From positions 1-64,000 of the forward strand of contig DASYFT010000026.1 in assembly GCA_036498265.1 (NCBI GenBank): DNA of 64,000 nucleotides. The letters run 5' to 3'. A model generated the notes under the pieces. That model did no database searches and had not been told where the DNA came from. It saw nothing but the letters and a program-made list of their open reading frames with translations. The translations under genes were made by a program, and so were the position numbers. Shown piece after piece: positions 54,829 to 63,884 of the stretch (positions are counted from its first letter, which is position 1; the number at the start of each line of letters is the position of its first letter). The stretch comes from Palsa-744 sp036498265. GTDB taxonomy: Bacteria; Actinomycetota; Thermoleophilia; Solirubrobacterales; Solirubrobacteraceae.

Positions 54829-57531
54829 TCACTCTTCGCGCAGGATCGAGCCGAGCGGCATGCGCGCGAGGCCGCGTGCCGCGATGGCCGTCGCGAGGGC
54901 GGCGCCCAGACAGGCGGCGCCCACCAGCGCTCCGAGGTAGCCCCAGGGGACCGCCAGGTGGTCGGGCGGCGGGTCGAAGACGTGTTGCAGCATCGCGACG
55001 AGCATCTCCGAGAGCAGGACGCCCAGGCCGGCGGCGAGACCGACGCCGGCGACGAGGACCAGACCGGCCTCGCTCCACACTAAGGCGCCGACTTCGCGCA
55101 GCCTCGCGCCCAGCGCTGTCATCGTGGCGAAATCGAGTCTCCGCTCGGCCACGCCCAGAGTGACGAACAGCCCCATCGCCGCCGCCGCGAGGACGATCGT
55201 GAACGCCTCGAGAATCCGACTGATACCGCGCAGGTCGACGGTCGTGATCGAGCTGACCGTCTGCTGGGTCTGTTCACCCACATCCTTCACGCTGGTCCCG
55301 TCACCGCGGGTGACGGCGGCAACACGGCGTGCCACCGCCGGCGGGTCGCCGGCCTTGGCGAAGACCACGTTCGGGCCACCCGCGTGGTCGGCCGCTTCGA
55401 GGTAGCGCAGGTTGGCCACCATGAACGAGTCACGCGGCGCGGACGGGAACTCCTGGACCACGCCCACGACGTGGAAGGGCACCACCCAGAAGCTGCCGCT
55501 GCGATGGTCGAGCACGCGCAGGCGGAGCAGGTCACCCAGGTTCAGCGAGTAGTCGGCGATCGTCTCCTTCGAGACGAGGATGCCGTCGGGCCGCGCCCTC
55601 AGCCGCGCCATCGTCTGCGCGGCGCTGCCGCCGATGAAGTACGAGTCCCGGAGAGTCGTCGCCCGTGTGAAGCTGCTCGTGTCGATCCCGAAGGTGTCCT
55701 GCAGGTCCGGGCCGACGTAGGCGTATGAGTGGTCGACGGCTGTCGCGGCTTGGACGCCGGGCGTCGAGGCGACCTTCGCGGTCAGGTTGTGGGCGGCGGT
55801 TACGCCCGGGGGGACCGTCGCCGTCACATCGCCGCCGATCGTGAGCTGTGAGTCGACCGCCGACTGCTGGTCATAGGTCGCGGTGAAGATCCCGAGGTCG
55901 ACGCCGAACGCGAGCAGCAGGCCGACGAGCAGCAGGCCGCGGTTGATGGCGCCGCCGCGACGCCCGGCGCTCACGAGCAGGAAGCCACGTGGCGTCTGTG
56001 CCCGGCCGCCGGCCGCCCGTCGCGCCGCCCAGGCCAGCGCGCGGCCGCGGAGACGCACGAGTAGCAACGCCGCGCCGATCCAGAGCAGAGCCGGCGCGAA
56101 GAACATGTACACGGATAGCGACAGCGTCTGGTTCGAGTCCGGGTTCACGACCGCCGCAAAGCCGGTGCTGGCGGTGAGCCAGAAGATGAGGCCGCTGAGC
56201 CCGAGCGCGAACACGTCCAGATACAGCCGCTGCCACAGCGGCTTGCCCTCCCGGTGGGCGCTGCGGCGGCCGGCGCTGATGCTCTCGCGCCAGACCCTCG
56301 CGCCGGTCGCCAGGCGGGCCACGAGAGCGCCGGCGATCGCGAGCGCGACACATACGGTGCCCGCGACGACGGCGCGGGCGGGCGTCAGCCCGACTCCCCC
56401 CTTGATAAGCAGGGTGACCGAGGCGAGCGCCGCGCCGGTTCCGATCAGTCCCGCGATGAGCCCGATCGCCAAGCTCTCGATCGCCGCCACGCCGAGCAGC
56501 TGCCTGCGGGTGGCGCCGCGCGCGCGGAGCAGCGCGAGCTCGCGGCGGTCACGCTCCACGGTGCCGAGCGCGGCGAGGTACGCCAGGCCGAGCCCGACCA
56601 GCGCCCCGGGGATGGCCAGCATGATGAACAGGGCCTCGGCGTAGAGCGCGTCCCCGGCGGCCCCGTTCAGCCGTTCGGAGAGGTTGTCCACGAAGGTGAT
56701 CTGGCCAGGGAGCGAGCGCTCCACCCGGTTGACCATCCGGGTTGCGCGCGTGTAGGCCTGGGACGGGGTGCTGCCGAGGCCGCTCGGGTCCGCCTGCACC
56801 TGCACCTGCCACTGCACGCCGTTCTGAGCGCCGGGCACGGCTCCGGCGCTGCCGGCCGACGCCGCGGCGATCGCCGGAAGCTGCCGAGCGATTGTGCTCG
56901 CGAAGGTCGCGAGCGGCATGATCGCGGCGTTCGCCGGGGGCTGCGCGGGCGCCGGCCCGAGCTGCGGGTTGAGCGGCTGGAAGAGAACGTCCGGTGCGGT
57001 GATCAGGGCGACCCCGGACACGCGGAAGCTCTGCGGGGCCGCAGCGGGTCTGGGCGTGATCGCGATCGCGTCGCCGATCTGGGCCTGGAGAGTCGCGGCG
57101 AGCTGCTGATCGAGCACGACGCCTCCCGGCTGCAGCCGTCCCTGGAGGAGACGGAACGTGGTGATGTGGCGCTCGTAGCCGCTCGGTACGGCGAGCAGCG
57201 AGCCCGATCCTGCACTGGAGATACCGGCTGGGCCTCGGTGGCTCGCGCCGGCGAACGACGCGGTCGCCGCCGGCGAGGACTGGATGATCCCGGGCTGGCG
57301 CGCCACGCCGGCCGCCACGCTCTGCGCCTGGCCGTAAGACGCGACAGGGCCCTGCCAGTCGAGCGGGACGTCGCGGATGGCGGAGCCGGTCATCGTTCGG
57401 AGCGAGTGGCCGACGAACAGCAACATCGCGCCGAGGAGCCCGACGGCGGCCGCCAGCACCAGCACGCGCGTGAGCGTCTGGCGAGGGGCGCGCCCGAGGC
57501 CGCGGAGGGCGATCGTCGAGGCTGCCCTCAC
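54829..57531 (-). CDS. FtsX-like ABC transporter permease, 10 membrane segments
   Basis: A 900-residue permease of the ABC3/MacB type. There is one helix near residues 20-42, then an extracytoplasmic domain to about 290, six helices between about 295 and 545, a second large extracytoplasmic domain (about 546-770) and three closing helices. FtsX-type cores (ERDRRELALLRARGATRRQLLGV and ERRLDFATMTALGARLREVGALV) appear twice. Such permeases transmit ATP-driven movement to the envelope rather than forming a large channel. The GTG start overlaps the stop of the upstream ATPase (GTGA). It is the last gene of a lipoprotein-ATPase-ATPase-permease operon. Confidence 0.88.
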   Translation of the reverse strand: MRAASTIALRGLGRAPRQTLTRVLVLAAAVGLLGAMLLFVGHSLRTMTGSAIRDVPLDWQGPVASYGQAQSVAAGVARQPGIIQSSPAATASFAGASHRGPAGISSAGSGSLLAVPSGYERHITTFRLLQGRLQPGGVVLDQQLAATLQAQIGDAIAITPRPAAAPQSFRVSGVALITAPDVLFQPLNPQLGPAPAQPPANAAIMPLATFASTIARQLPAIAAASAGSAGAVPGAQNGVQWQVQVQADPSGLGSTPSQAYTRATRMVNRVERSLPGQITFVDNLSERLNGAAGDALYAEALFIMLAIPGALVGLGLAYLAALGTVERDRRELALLRARGATRRQLLGVAAIESLAIGLIAGLIGTGAALASVTLLIKGGVGLTPARAVVAGTVCVALAIAGALVARLATGARVWRESISAGRRSAHREGKPLWQRLYLDVFALGLSGLIFWLTASTGFAAVVNPDSNQTLSLSVYMFFAPALLWIGAALLLVRLRGRALAWAARRAAGGRAQTPRGFLLVSAGRRGGAINRGLLLVGLLLAFGVDLGIFTATYDQQSAVDSQLTIGGDVTATVPPGVTAAHNLTAKVASTPGVQAATAVDHSYAYVGPDLQDTFGIDTSSFTRATTLRDSYFIGGSAAQTMARLRARPDGILVSKETIADYSLNLGDLLRLRVLDHRSGSFWVVPFHVVGVVQEFPSAPRDSFMVANLRYLEAADHAGGPNVVFAKAGDPPAVARRVAAVTRGDGTSVKDVGEQTQQTVSSITTVDLRGISRILEAFTIVLAAAAMGLFVTLGVAERRLDFATMTALGARLREVGALVWSEAGLVLVAGVGLAAGLGVLLSEMLVAMLQHVFDPPPDHLAVPWGYLGALVGAACLGAALATAIAARGLARMPLGSILREE

Positions 57532-58235
57532 GCGGGGCCTCCGTCCGCGATCACGCGGCCGTCCTCGAGCGTGACCACGCGGCCCGCGCGCGCCGCGACG
57601 TCGGGGTCGTGGGTCGCGAGCACGAGCGCGAAGCCGAGCTGCTCGTGCAACCTCATGATCAGGTCAAGGACCCGAGCGCCCGTGTCGGAGTCGAGGTGGC
57701 CGGTCGGCTCGTCGCAGAGCAGGAGGGCGGGATGCTGTGCCAGTGCGCGGGCGATCGCCACCCGCTGCGACTCTCCGCCGGAGAGCTCCGCCGGAAGGTT
57801 GTCGAGCTTTCCCGCCAGGCCGACGAGCCCGAGCAGCTCTGCGGCGCCGAGGCTCTGGTCGTCCCGGCGCTGCTCGCTCAGGTGCAGCGCGAAGCTGACG
57901 TTCTCGAATGCCGTGAAGCCCGAGAGCAGGTTGGCGCCCTGGAAGATGTAGGCGACGGAGCGCCCACGCGCGCGGCCGCGAGCGGCAGCGTCGAGGCCGG
58001 ATAGCTGCTCGCCGCCGAGCACCACCTCTCCACTTGAGGGCTCGATCAGCCCTCCGAGCACGTGCAGGAGGGTCGTCTTGCCGGACCCCGAGCGTCCCGT
58101 GAGGCTCACCACCTCGTGCTGGCCGATGGCCAGGTCGACGTCGTCGAGCGCGGTGACGGCCGTCTCCCCGCGACCGTGCACGACCGTCACCGATCGGCAC
58201 GCCGCGAGCGTTGCGGTGATGGCGGGGGCGCTCAC
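57528..58235 (-). CDS. ABC transporter ATPase (LolD/MacB type), second
   Basis: A 235-residue ABC ATPase: Walker A GRSGSGKTT, Q-loop YIFQGANLL, signature LSGGESQRVAIARAL, Walker B LLLCDEPTGHLD and the switch His in LATHDPD. All catalytic residues are present. GTG start and GTGA overlaps at both ends tie it to the upstream ATPase and the downstream permease. Confidence 0.92.
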   Translation of the reverse strand: MSAPAITATLAACRSVTVVHGRGETAVTALDDVDLAIGQHEVVSLTGRSGSGKTTLLHVLGGLIEPSSGEVVLGGEQLSGLDAAARGRARGRSVAYIFQGANLLSGFTAFENVSFALHLSEQRRDDQSLGAAELLGLVGLAGKLDNLPAELSGGESQRVAIARALAQHPALLLCDEPTGHLDSDTGARVLDLIMRLHEQLGFALVLATHDPDVAARAGRVVTLEDGRVIADGGPA

Positions 58236-58969
58236 CCGAACGCCCTCCCGTCGCGCATCTCGACCACGCGGTCGGCAGCCGCGGCGACACGCGAGGAGTG
58301 GGTCACCACGATGACGGTGCTGCTGAAGGTGTCACGCAGCTCCCGCAACGCCTCGAGCACGATCGCCTCGTTGGCCGCGTCGAGCTCGCCCGTGGGCTCG
58401 TCGGCGAGCACGAGTGGCGCGCGGCGCGCGGCGGCGGCCGCGATGGCGACTCGCTGCTGCTCGCCTCCTGACAGGGCGCCGGCGCGGTGGCCGGCGCGTC
58501 CGGCGAGGCCGAACGCGGCCAGCGCGGATGCGGCGCTCTCGCCGGCGTCGGGCCTGCCTGCCAGGCGCAGCGACACGACGACGTTCTCCTGCGCGCTCAG
58601 CGCCGGCCACAGGTTGTCGCTCTGGAGGACGAGGGCGACCTCCTTCGCGCGGTACTGCGCCAGGCGCGCGTCGTCCAGCAGGCCCAGCGAGCTCTCCCCC
58701 GCTCGAACCTCGCCCGCAGAGGGCCGGTCCAGGGCGCCCCCGAGGGAGAGCATCGTGCTCTTGCCGCAGCCGGATGGTCCGAACACGGCGACGAACTCGC
58801 CACGCTCGATACGCAGGTCGAGGCCGCGCAGCGCCACCGTCTCCACCGGCCCGGAGCGATAGATCCTGAACACGTCTGTGAACTGCAGGGCCGGCCAGTC
58901 GATCTGCTCGGATGGCCGCTCTGGCTCGACGTAGAGGCTCTGGATCGAGCGGCCGTCGCTCACTGCCAT
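58232..58969 (-). CDS. ABC transporter ATPase (LolD/MacB type), first
   Basis: A 245-residue ABC ATPase with an extra 25-residue N-terminus. It has Walker A GPSGCGKST, LVLQSDNLWP, signature LSGGEQQRVAIAAAA, Walker B LVLADEPTGELD and THSSRV, with His in the switch position. It differs clearly from the second ATPase, so the exporter may work with an ATPase heterodimer, matching the two non-identical halves of the single large permease. It overlaps the lipoprotein gene by 10 bp. Confidence 0.92.
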   Translation of the reverse strand: MAVSDGRSIQSLYVEPERPSEQIDWPALQFTDVFRIYRSGPVETVALRGLDLRIERGEFVAVFGPSGCGKSTMLSLGGALDRPSAGEVRAGESSLGLLDDARLAQYRAKEVALVLQSDNLWPALSAQENVVVSLRLAGRPDAGESAASALAAFGLAGRAGHRAGALSGGEQQRVAIAAAAARRAPLVLADEPTGELDAANEAIVLEALRELRDTFSSTVIVVTHSSRVAAAADRVVEMRDGRAFG

Positions 58970-59595
58970 CGGAAGCTGTTGATCATCATCCGGTACGCGT
59001 CGACGTTGTCGACGCCGTGAGGGGTGGCCAGGTCGACGATCGCGCGTCGACCCCCGCTCGCGAGCTCGTAGCGGTCGACGTTCAGCACGACGCTCTTGCC
59101 CGTCACCGGGTTGGGAGGGCTGTGCGTGGTGTATGTCGACTTCACCGCCGTTCCGGCGGCGACGCTCACGGAGGCGGGAGCAGTGAACGTGATGGACGGC
59201 GTCGCGCTTCTGAGACGGCTCAGCTCGGCGCTGACCGAACCCGGCGTCGGTGCGGGCGCGGGCGCCACGACGATGTGCACGAGGTTGTTCCTTTCGGAGA
59301 AGCTGACGTCGCCGCCGGAGCCTTTCTGCGTCCAGCCCTCGGGGAACTTGATGCTGTAGCGGGAGGCTGGGTCGTGGAAGGTGAGGAACACCTGGTTGTC
59401 GGGGATGTCACCCGTGGCAACGGACTGCGCCTCGGCCGTGAGAGCGCTCGCCCCCGACGTGCCGCTGCCGGCCGTTGTCGAGGACGAGGAGGTGGACGAG
59501 GAGGCGGATGAGGCGGGGGACGAGCCGCCCGAGGAACCGCATCCGGCTGCCACGGCCGGAAGGAGGCAGATCGCAAGCGCTGTGCGGATGGTCAT
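58960..59595 (-). CDS. lipoprotein with Ser/Thr linker and PsbP-like domain
   Basis: A 211-residue lipoprotein. Its signal peptide ends in VAAGC, so the Cys would be lipid-modified. A Ser/Thr/Gly linker (about 21-55) leads to a globular domain beginning YSIKFPEGWTQKGS and ending DAYRMMINSFRW, a pattern seen in PsbP/DcrB-type folds (a resemblance only). The start at 59595 gives the proper signal peptide; upstream in-frame sequence is antisense to the response regulator. As the first gene of the ABC operon it may be the extracellular sensor or substrate-binding part. Confidence 0.8.
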   Translation of the reverse strand: MTIRTALAICLLPAVAAGCGSSGGSSPASSASSSTSSSSTTAGSGTSGASALTAEAQSVATGDIPDNQVFLTFHDPASRYSIKFPEGWTQKGSGGDVSFSERNNLVHIVVAPAPAPTPGSVSAELSRLRSATPSITFTAPASVSVAAGTAVKSTYTTHSPPNPVTGKSVVLNVDRYELASGGRRAIVDLATPHGVDNVDAYRMMINSFRWQ

Positions 59596-59617
59596 GGCGG
59601 GCAGGCTGCCGAGATGA

Positions 59618-59637
59618 CCTGAACGCGTCCTGAACGC
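59618..59637. promoter_or_regulatory. direct repeat, candidate OmpR-type regulator site
   Basis: CCTGAACGC occurs at 59618-59626 and again at 59629-59637, an 11-bp period. OmpR/PhoP-type regulators bind direct repeats with this helical-turn spacing. The site is in the 79-bp region between the divergent lipoprotein-ABC operon and the response-regulator operon, about 25 bp upstream of a possible -10 CATACT (59663-59668). Confidence 0.5.
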
Positions 59638-59674
59638 CTGCGGCGCCATGAACGGCGACCGGCATACTTGGCAG

Positions 59675-60343
59675 ATGGTCTCGCCCCGTCTGCTCATCCT
59701 CGAGGACGAGTCGCGGCTTCGCGACGTGCTCGTGCGGAGCCTTCGCGCCGAGGGCTTCGAGGCGAGCGCGGTCGCCACCGGTCGCGAGCTGCTCGAGCGC
59801 GCGTCCGGCTCTGCGCCGGACGCGTTCGTCATCGACATCGGCCTGCCGGACGCCGACGGACGCGACGTCTGCCAGGCGCTGCGCGCGCAGGGAGTGGCAA
59901 GCCCGGTGTTGTTCCTGACGGCGCGCGACGGTCTTGTGGACCGCCTCGCCGGGTTCAGCGCCGGCGGCGACGACTATGTGTGCAAGCCCTTCGACATCGA
60001 GGAGCTCGCGGCGAGGCTGCATGCGCTCGTGCGCCGCTCTGGCGAGAGCGCCGTCCTCGAGGCGAGCGGCCTGCGCCTGGACCCCGCGGAGCACACGGTG
60101 TCGGACGGTGGAACGACCGTCGGGCTCACCCCGACGGAGTTCCGGCTGCTGGCCGCGCTGGCAGCCCGCAGTGGCCGGCCCCTCGCCCGCCTGGAGCTCG
60201 TGCGCTCGGCGTGGCCGCACGGCGCGATCGTCCACGACAACACGCTCGACGTCTACATCGCGAGGCTGCGCCGCAAGCTTCGCGACCTTCGCGCCGCGCC
60301 CTCGATCGTGACCGTGCACGGCACCGGCTACCGGCTGGAGTGA
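59675..60343 (+). CDS. OmpR-family response regulator
   Basis: A 222-residue two-domain regulator. The receiver has acidic pocket ED (10-11), phospho-acceptor Asp54 in FVIDIGLPDADG, Thr in FLTARD and Lys in CKPFD. The winged-helix output domain has LTPTEFRLLAAL and DVYIARLRRKL...VHGTGYRLE. The ATG at 59675 lies 7 nt after CATACT, fitting a leaderless message; an ATG at 59648 is possible. It is followed by its kinase gene with a GTGA overlap. Confidence 0.93.
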   Translation: MVSPRLLILEDESRLRDVLVRSLRAEGFEASAVATGRELLERASGSAPDAFVIDIGLPDADGRDVCQALRAQGVASPVLFLTARDGLVDRLAGFSAGGDDYVCKPFDIEELAARLHALVRRSGESAVLEASGLRLDPAEHTVSDGGTTVGLTPTEFRLLAALAARSGRPLARLELVRSAWPHGAIVHDNTLDVYIARLRRKLRDLRAAPSIVTVHGTGYRLE

Positions 60344-61692
60344 TCGGCGTGCTGCGGACCGGACCCGGCCTGCGCCGTCGCCTGCTGCTGTCGGTGCTCG
60401 CGACCGTTGCGATCGCGCTCATCGTGCTGATCGCGGGTTTCAACCTCGTGCTGCGCGGGCGCCTGCGCCACGAGGCGGACAGCGCGCTGTTCGGACGCTC
60501 CTCGGCCGAGCTGGCGGCTCTCCGGTTCAAGGGTGGCCAGGTGACCGTGCCGGAGGTCCACGACGCCGCGGCCGCCGATGCCCAGGCGTGGGTGTTCGCC
60601 GGCGGCGTCATGCTCGAGCACCCGCCGGCGCCCGGCGCCAACCAGCGCGCGGCGCAGCTGCTCGCCGTGGGCGGCGGACGCACGGCGGACGTTGCGGCGA
60701 CGCACTCGCGCCTGTACTCGGTCCCTGTAGTGGTGGATGGAACGCGGCGCGGGACAGTCGTCGCGGCGGTGTCGCTCAGGCCCTACGAACGGACCGCGCA
60801 GACCGCGCTGATCGCCTCGATCGTGCTGGGATTCACGGTGCTTGCGGTCGTCGGCGTGGCCGCTCGCCTGCTGATCGCCGGGGCGCTGCGCCCCGTCGCG
60901 CGGATGACAGCGCAGGCTGCCCGGTGGAGCGATGCGGACATCGGCCGTCGCTTCGAACTGGGCCCGCCGCGCGATGAGCTCACCCAGCTGGCCGCCACGC
61001 TCGACGGCCTGCTCGAGCGGATCGCGAGGAGCCTCCGCCACGAGCAGCGCTTCTCGGCCGAGCTGTCCCACGAGCTGAGAACCCCGCTCGCCAACGTCGT
61101 GGCCGAGGCGCAGTTCGCCCTGCGCCATGCGCGCACGCCGGCGGAGCACCGCGCCGGCCACGAACAGGTACTCGCCAGCGCCGAGCTGATGCGGCGCACG
61201 CTGGACACGCTCGTCGCGGCAGCGCGCGTGGAGTCGGAGCCTCAACGCGGTACCGGCGATGCGGGCGCCGCGGCCCGGAGCGCGGCCGAGGGATGCACGG
61301 CGCTCGCCGCGGAGCACGGTGTCGCTGTGGAGGTGGCCCAGCCCCCGGCGCCGGTGAGGGTCGGGGTCGACGCGGATGTGATGGAGCGGGTGCTCGCTCC
61401 ACTGATCGAGAACGGCTGCCGCTACGCCTCTCGGAAGGTCGCCGTGACGATCGAGCGCAGCAACGGCGTCGTGCGCTTCACCGTCGCCGACGACGGGCCC
61501 GGCGTCGTGAGCGAGGAGCGCGAGGCCATCTTCGAGCCGGGCCGGCGGGGCACCGCCAACGGCACCAACGGGAACGGAGCCGGTCTCGGGCTGGCGCTCG
61601 CGCGCCGGCTCGCTCGCGTGGCGGGCGGGGACGTGGAGGCGGAGACGAACGGCGCCGGCGGACGCTTCACGGTCCGGCTGCCCGCCGCGTGA
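60340..61692 (+). CDS. two-component sensor histidine kinase
   Basis: A 450-residue kinase: helix 1 at about 14-36, an extracytoplasmic sensor of about 110 residues, helix 2 at about 155-178, HAMP, then the H-box ELSHELRTPL with His244. The ATPase domain has N-box IENGCRYA, G1 VADDGPGV and G2 GNGAGLGLALARRLA. The sensor has no recognisable fold. The GTG at 60340 overlaps the regulator stop. It is divergent from the lipoprotein/ABC operon, which is its likely target. Confidence 0.92.
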   Translation: MIGVLRTGPGLRRRLLLSVLATVAIALIVLIAGFNLVLRGRLRHEADSALFGRSSAELAALRFKGGQVTVPEVHDAAAADAQAWVFAGGVMLEHPPAPGANQRAAQLLAVGGGRTADVAATHSRLYSVPVVVDGTRRGTVVAAVSLRPYERTAQTALIASIVLGFTVLAVVGVAARLLIAGALRPVARMTAQAARWSDADIGRRFELGPPRDELTQLAATLDGLLERIARSLRHEQRFSAELSHELRTPLANVVAEAQFALRHARTPAEHRAGHEQVLASAELMRRTLDTLVAAARVESEPQRGTGDAGAAARSAAEGCTALAAEHGVAVEVAQPPAPVRVGVDADVMERVLAPLIENGCRYASRKVAVTIERSNGVVRFTVADDGPGVVSEEREAIFEPGRRGTANGTNGNGAGLGLALARRLARVAGGDVEAETNGAGGRFTVRLPAA

Positions 61693-61704
61693 TCGCGGAC
61701 AGGG

Positions 61705-63186
61705 TCACGGCACGCCGGTGGTCTGCGTGACCAGGTCGAGGCGCCCGACGTAGCCGCTGGTGGGGATGGAGTTGCTTTCGTCGGGCGCTCCCAGCTGGTC
61801 GACCACGCCACCCCAGAAGCGACCGGCGCCGTCGAACGTCGCACCGAGGAAGTCGGCGCGCGGCGTGTAGTCCTCGCCGTAGTTCTCGTAGATCGGATGG
61901 GCGGGGTCGTTGATCACGCCGCTGAAGAACAGCGGCTCGGGCCGCAGCGCCTGGGTGGTCGTCGAGATGTAGGCACTGAGCGTCTTCGCGCTGGGGTCCG
62001 TGCTCGCGTAGTAGACGACTCCGACCGCGCCTCGCGGCCCGGCGGCGAGAGCCGGCAGCGTGATGTTGTGCAGCCCCGGCGCCGAGACCGTCAGCGGTGC
62101 GCTCCACGTGAGGGCGCCGTCTCTGGAGACGATCATCCGCAGCTGGTCGCCGGCCGTCCACAGCAGGTAGAGGTCGCCGCCCCGGTCGATCGCGAGCTGG
62201 ACGGTCGCGCCGAGCGTGCTGGCCGGCGGCGCGCCCTGCACCGGGAGCCAGCTGTAGCTCGCCCCCTCGTCGGTGCTGCGTGCGAGGTATGTGGCGCCGG
62301 CGCAGCTCTGGGGGATGTAGAGGGTGCCGGAGCTCGAGACGACACCGGTGTTGGCCGCCAGGGCGGGGCAGCCGGCGGGTGCGGTCGCGGACGGGTCGAC
62401 GTAGCCGGCGAACGAGAAGGTTCTGCCACCGTCGAGCGACCGGTAGCAGGAGCGACCTATGCCGATCACCTCGAGCGGCGCGTTGGCGCACACGTAGACG
62501 ACGTTCGGGTACCCGGACGGCTGCGCCGCGCCCGTGCTGGCGGGCGGCGCCGGACCGAGGAACAGCTTCTCCCAGTCGGCCGTGTTCTCGTACTGGTAGT
62601 CGGCCGTGGTCCAGCTGCGCCCCCCGTCGCCGGTCGAGTAGACCTGGAAGCCGTGGGCGTTCGCGACCGCCGTGGGCACGAGCCACGAGGCGACCGACTG
62701 GTCGGGCAGCGGCCCGCGCAGGTCGAGGCTGTGGGTGGTGTGGACCCAGAAGAGCCGGCCGGTCCGCCGGTCGAGGACGACCTGGGGGTCCACCGTGTTC
62801 CACAGCGACGTGGGCTGCATGCTCCCCGGCTGGGCGAGGCTCCAGCTCGTGCCGCCGTCGGTCGACACGCCGAGCGAGTTCTCGCTGCCGGACGGCGAGA
62901 AGTAGATCGCGCCGGCGCCGGACACGGCGAGCGTCGTCTCGGAGGTCGCGTAGCCGGTGGCGGTGGCGCACGGGACGGGTACGCGGGTGGATGTCGCCGG
63001 CTGGACGGAACCGGTGGTCGCGCGATACGTCGCAACCGGCCATTCCGGGTGACACGGAAGCGCCGGGGCGATCGTGGCACCCGCGATCGTGGCTCCGGCG
63101 GCTGCCGTCAGCAGGAGGGCAGCCAGGGCCATGACGAGCGCGAGGGCCGCGGGTCGCACACCTGAGCCGGTCGAGCCCCCTCTCAT
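61705..63186 (-). CDS. secreted beta-propeller (BNR/sialidase-like) protein
   Basis: A 493-residue exported protein. The signal peptide has hydrophobic residues about 12-36. Repeated BNR-type Asp boxes (STDGGTSW, TGDGGRSW, SLDGGRTF, STDEGASY, SRDGALTW) indicate a six-bladed propeller as in sialidases. The catalytic Arg triad and Tyr/Glu of true sialidases are not obvious, so binding or another hydrolase role is possible. The ATG overlaps the stop of the upstream TetR gene (ATGA). The stop is 12 bp from that of the histidine kinase gene. Confidence 0.83.
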   Translation of the reverse strand: MRGGSTGSGVRPAALALVMALAALLLTAAAGATIAGATIAPALPCHPEWPVATYRATTGSVQPATSTRVPVPCATATGYATSETTLAVSGAGAIYFSPSGSENSLGVSTDGGTSWSLAQPGSMQPTSLWNTVDPQVVLDRRTGRLFWVHTTHSLDLRGPLPDQSVASWLVPTAVANAHGFQVYSTGDGGRSWTTADYQYENTADWEKLFLGPAPPASTGAAQPSGYPNVVYVCANAPLEVIGIGRSCYRSLDGGRTFSFAGYVDPSATAPAGCPALAANTGVVSSSGTLYIPQSCAGATYLARSTDEGASYSWLPVQGAPPASTLGATVQLAIDRGGDLYLLWTAGDQLRMIVSRDGALTWSAPLTVSAPGLHNITLPALAAGPRGAVGVVYYASTDPSAKTLSAYISTTTQALRPEPLFFSGVINDPAHPIYENYGEDYTPRADFLGATFDGAGRFWGGVVDQLGAPDESNSIPTSGYVGRLDLVTQTTGVP

Positions 63187-63884
63187 GCCTCGACCTCCGC
63201 CGCCGTCGCGTCCACCGCGCGCGCGGCCGTGGCGTCGTCCGAGAGCAGCCTGATCGCGAAGTGGGCCAGCTCGGTCTCGAGCTGATCGAGCCTGTCCGTG
63301 CGCCCGGCGCTCACCTCTTCGGCGACGAGCTCTGTGATGGTGAGGACGAGGATGCGCGGAACAAGTGCGGAGAGCGGCGGCAGGTCCGGCTGTTCGGCGC
63401 GGGCCCGGCGTCCGAGGTCGGCGAACATCGCGCGGAACATCGCGTAGGTGCGCTCGCGCTGCTCGAGCGCTTGCTCGCCGGCGCTCTGCAGCGAGAGCAG
63501 GTACGCGCGCGCGAACGCAGGGCGCCCCTGCCACCACCGCAGATAGATGGCGGTGCCCTTGCGCATCGCCTCGATCCAGCTGGGCTCCGCGCTCAGCGAG
63601 CTCAGCTCCTCGAGCAGCTCCCGAGCGACGCCGTCGCATGCGGTGAGGAAGCAGTCCGTCTTGTCGGTGAAGAACTCGTAGAAGGCGTTGCTCGACACGC
63701 GCGCCGTCGCAACGACCCTCGGCACGGATGTGGAATCGAACCCGTACTGGGCGACGCATTCGACCATCGCGCGCAGCAGCCGCTCGCGCTGGGATGAGCG
63801 CACCGCGCCGCGGGCGAGCTTGTGGCGCCCGCGCGGCAGCGGGTCCCCGCGCCAGGGCAGCTCCTCCTCCGCCTTTGAATGCAT
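63183..63884 (-). CDS. TetR/AcrR-family regulator
   Basis: A 233-residue repressor. The HTH is at about residues 33-80 (STSVPRVVATARVSSNAFYEFFTDKTDCFL). The C-terminal ligand domain has WIEAMRKGTAIYLRWWQGRPAFARAYL. It is translated together with a secreted propeller protein. The start codon lies inside an ATAAA/TTTAT palindrome and 7 nt after TATAAA, so the message may be leaderless and self-repressed. Confidence 0.88.
   Translation of the reverse strand: MHSKAEEELPWRGDPLPRGRHKLARGAVRSSQRERLLRAMVECVAQYGFDSTSVPRVVATARVSSNAFYEFFTDKTDCFLTACDGVARELLEELSSLSAEPSWIEAMRKGTAIYLRWWQGRPAFARAYLLSLQSAGEQALEQRERTYAMFRAMFADLGRRARAEQPDLPPLSALVPRILVLTITELVAEEVSAGRTDRLDQLETELAHFAIRLLSDDATAARAVDATAAEVEA

Noticed and set aside
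61705..63186. True sialidase
   Set aside because: Asp boxes are present, but the Arg triad and Tyr/Glu nucleophile pair could not be identified.
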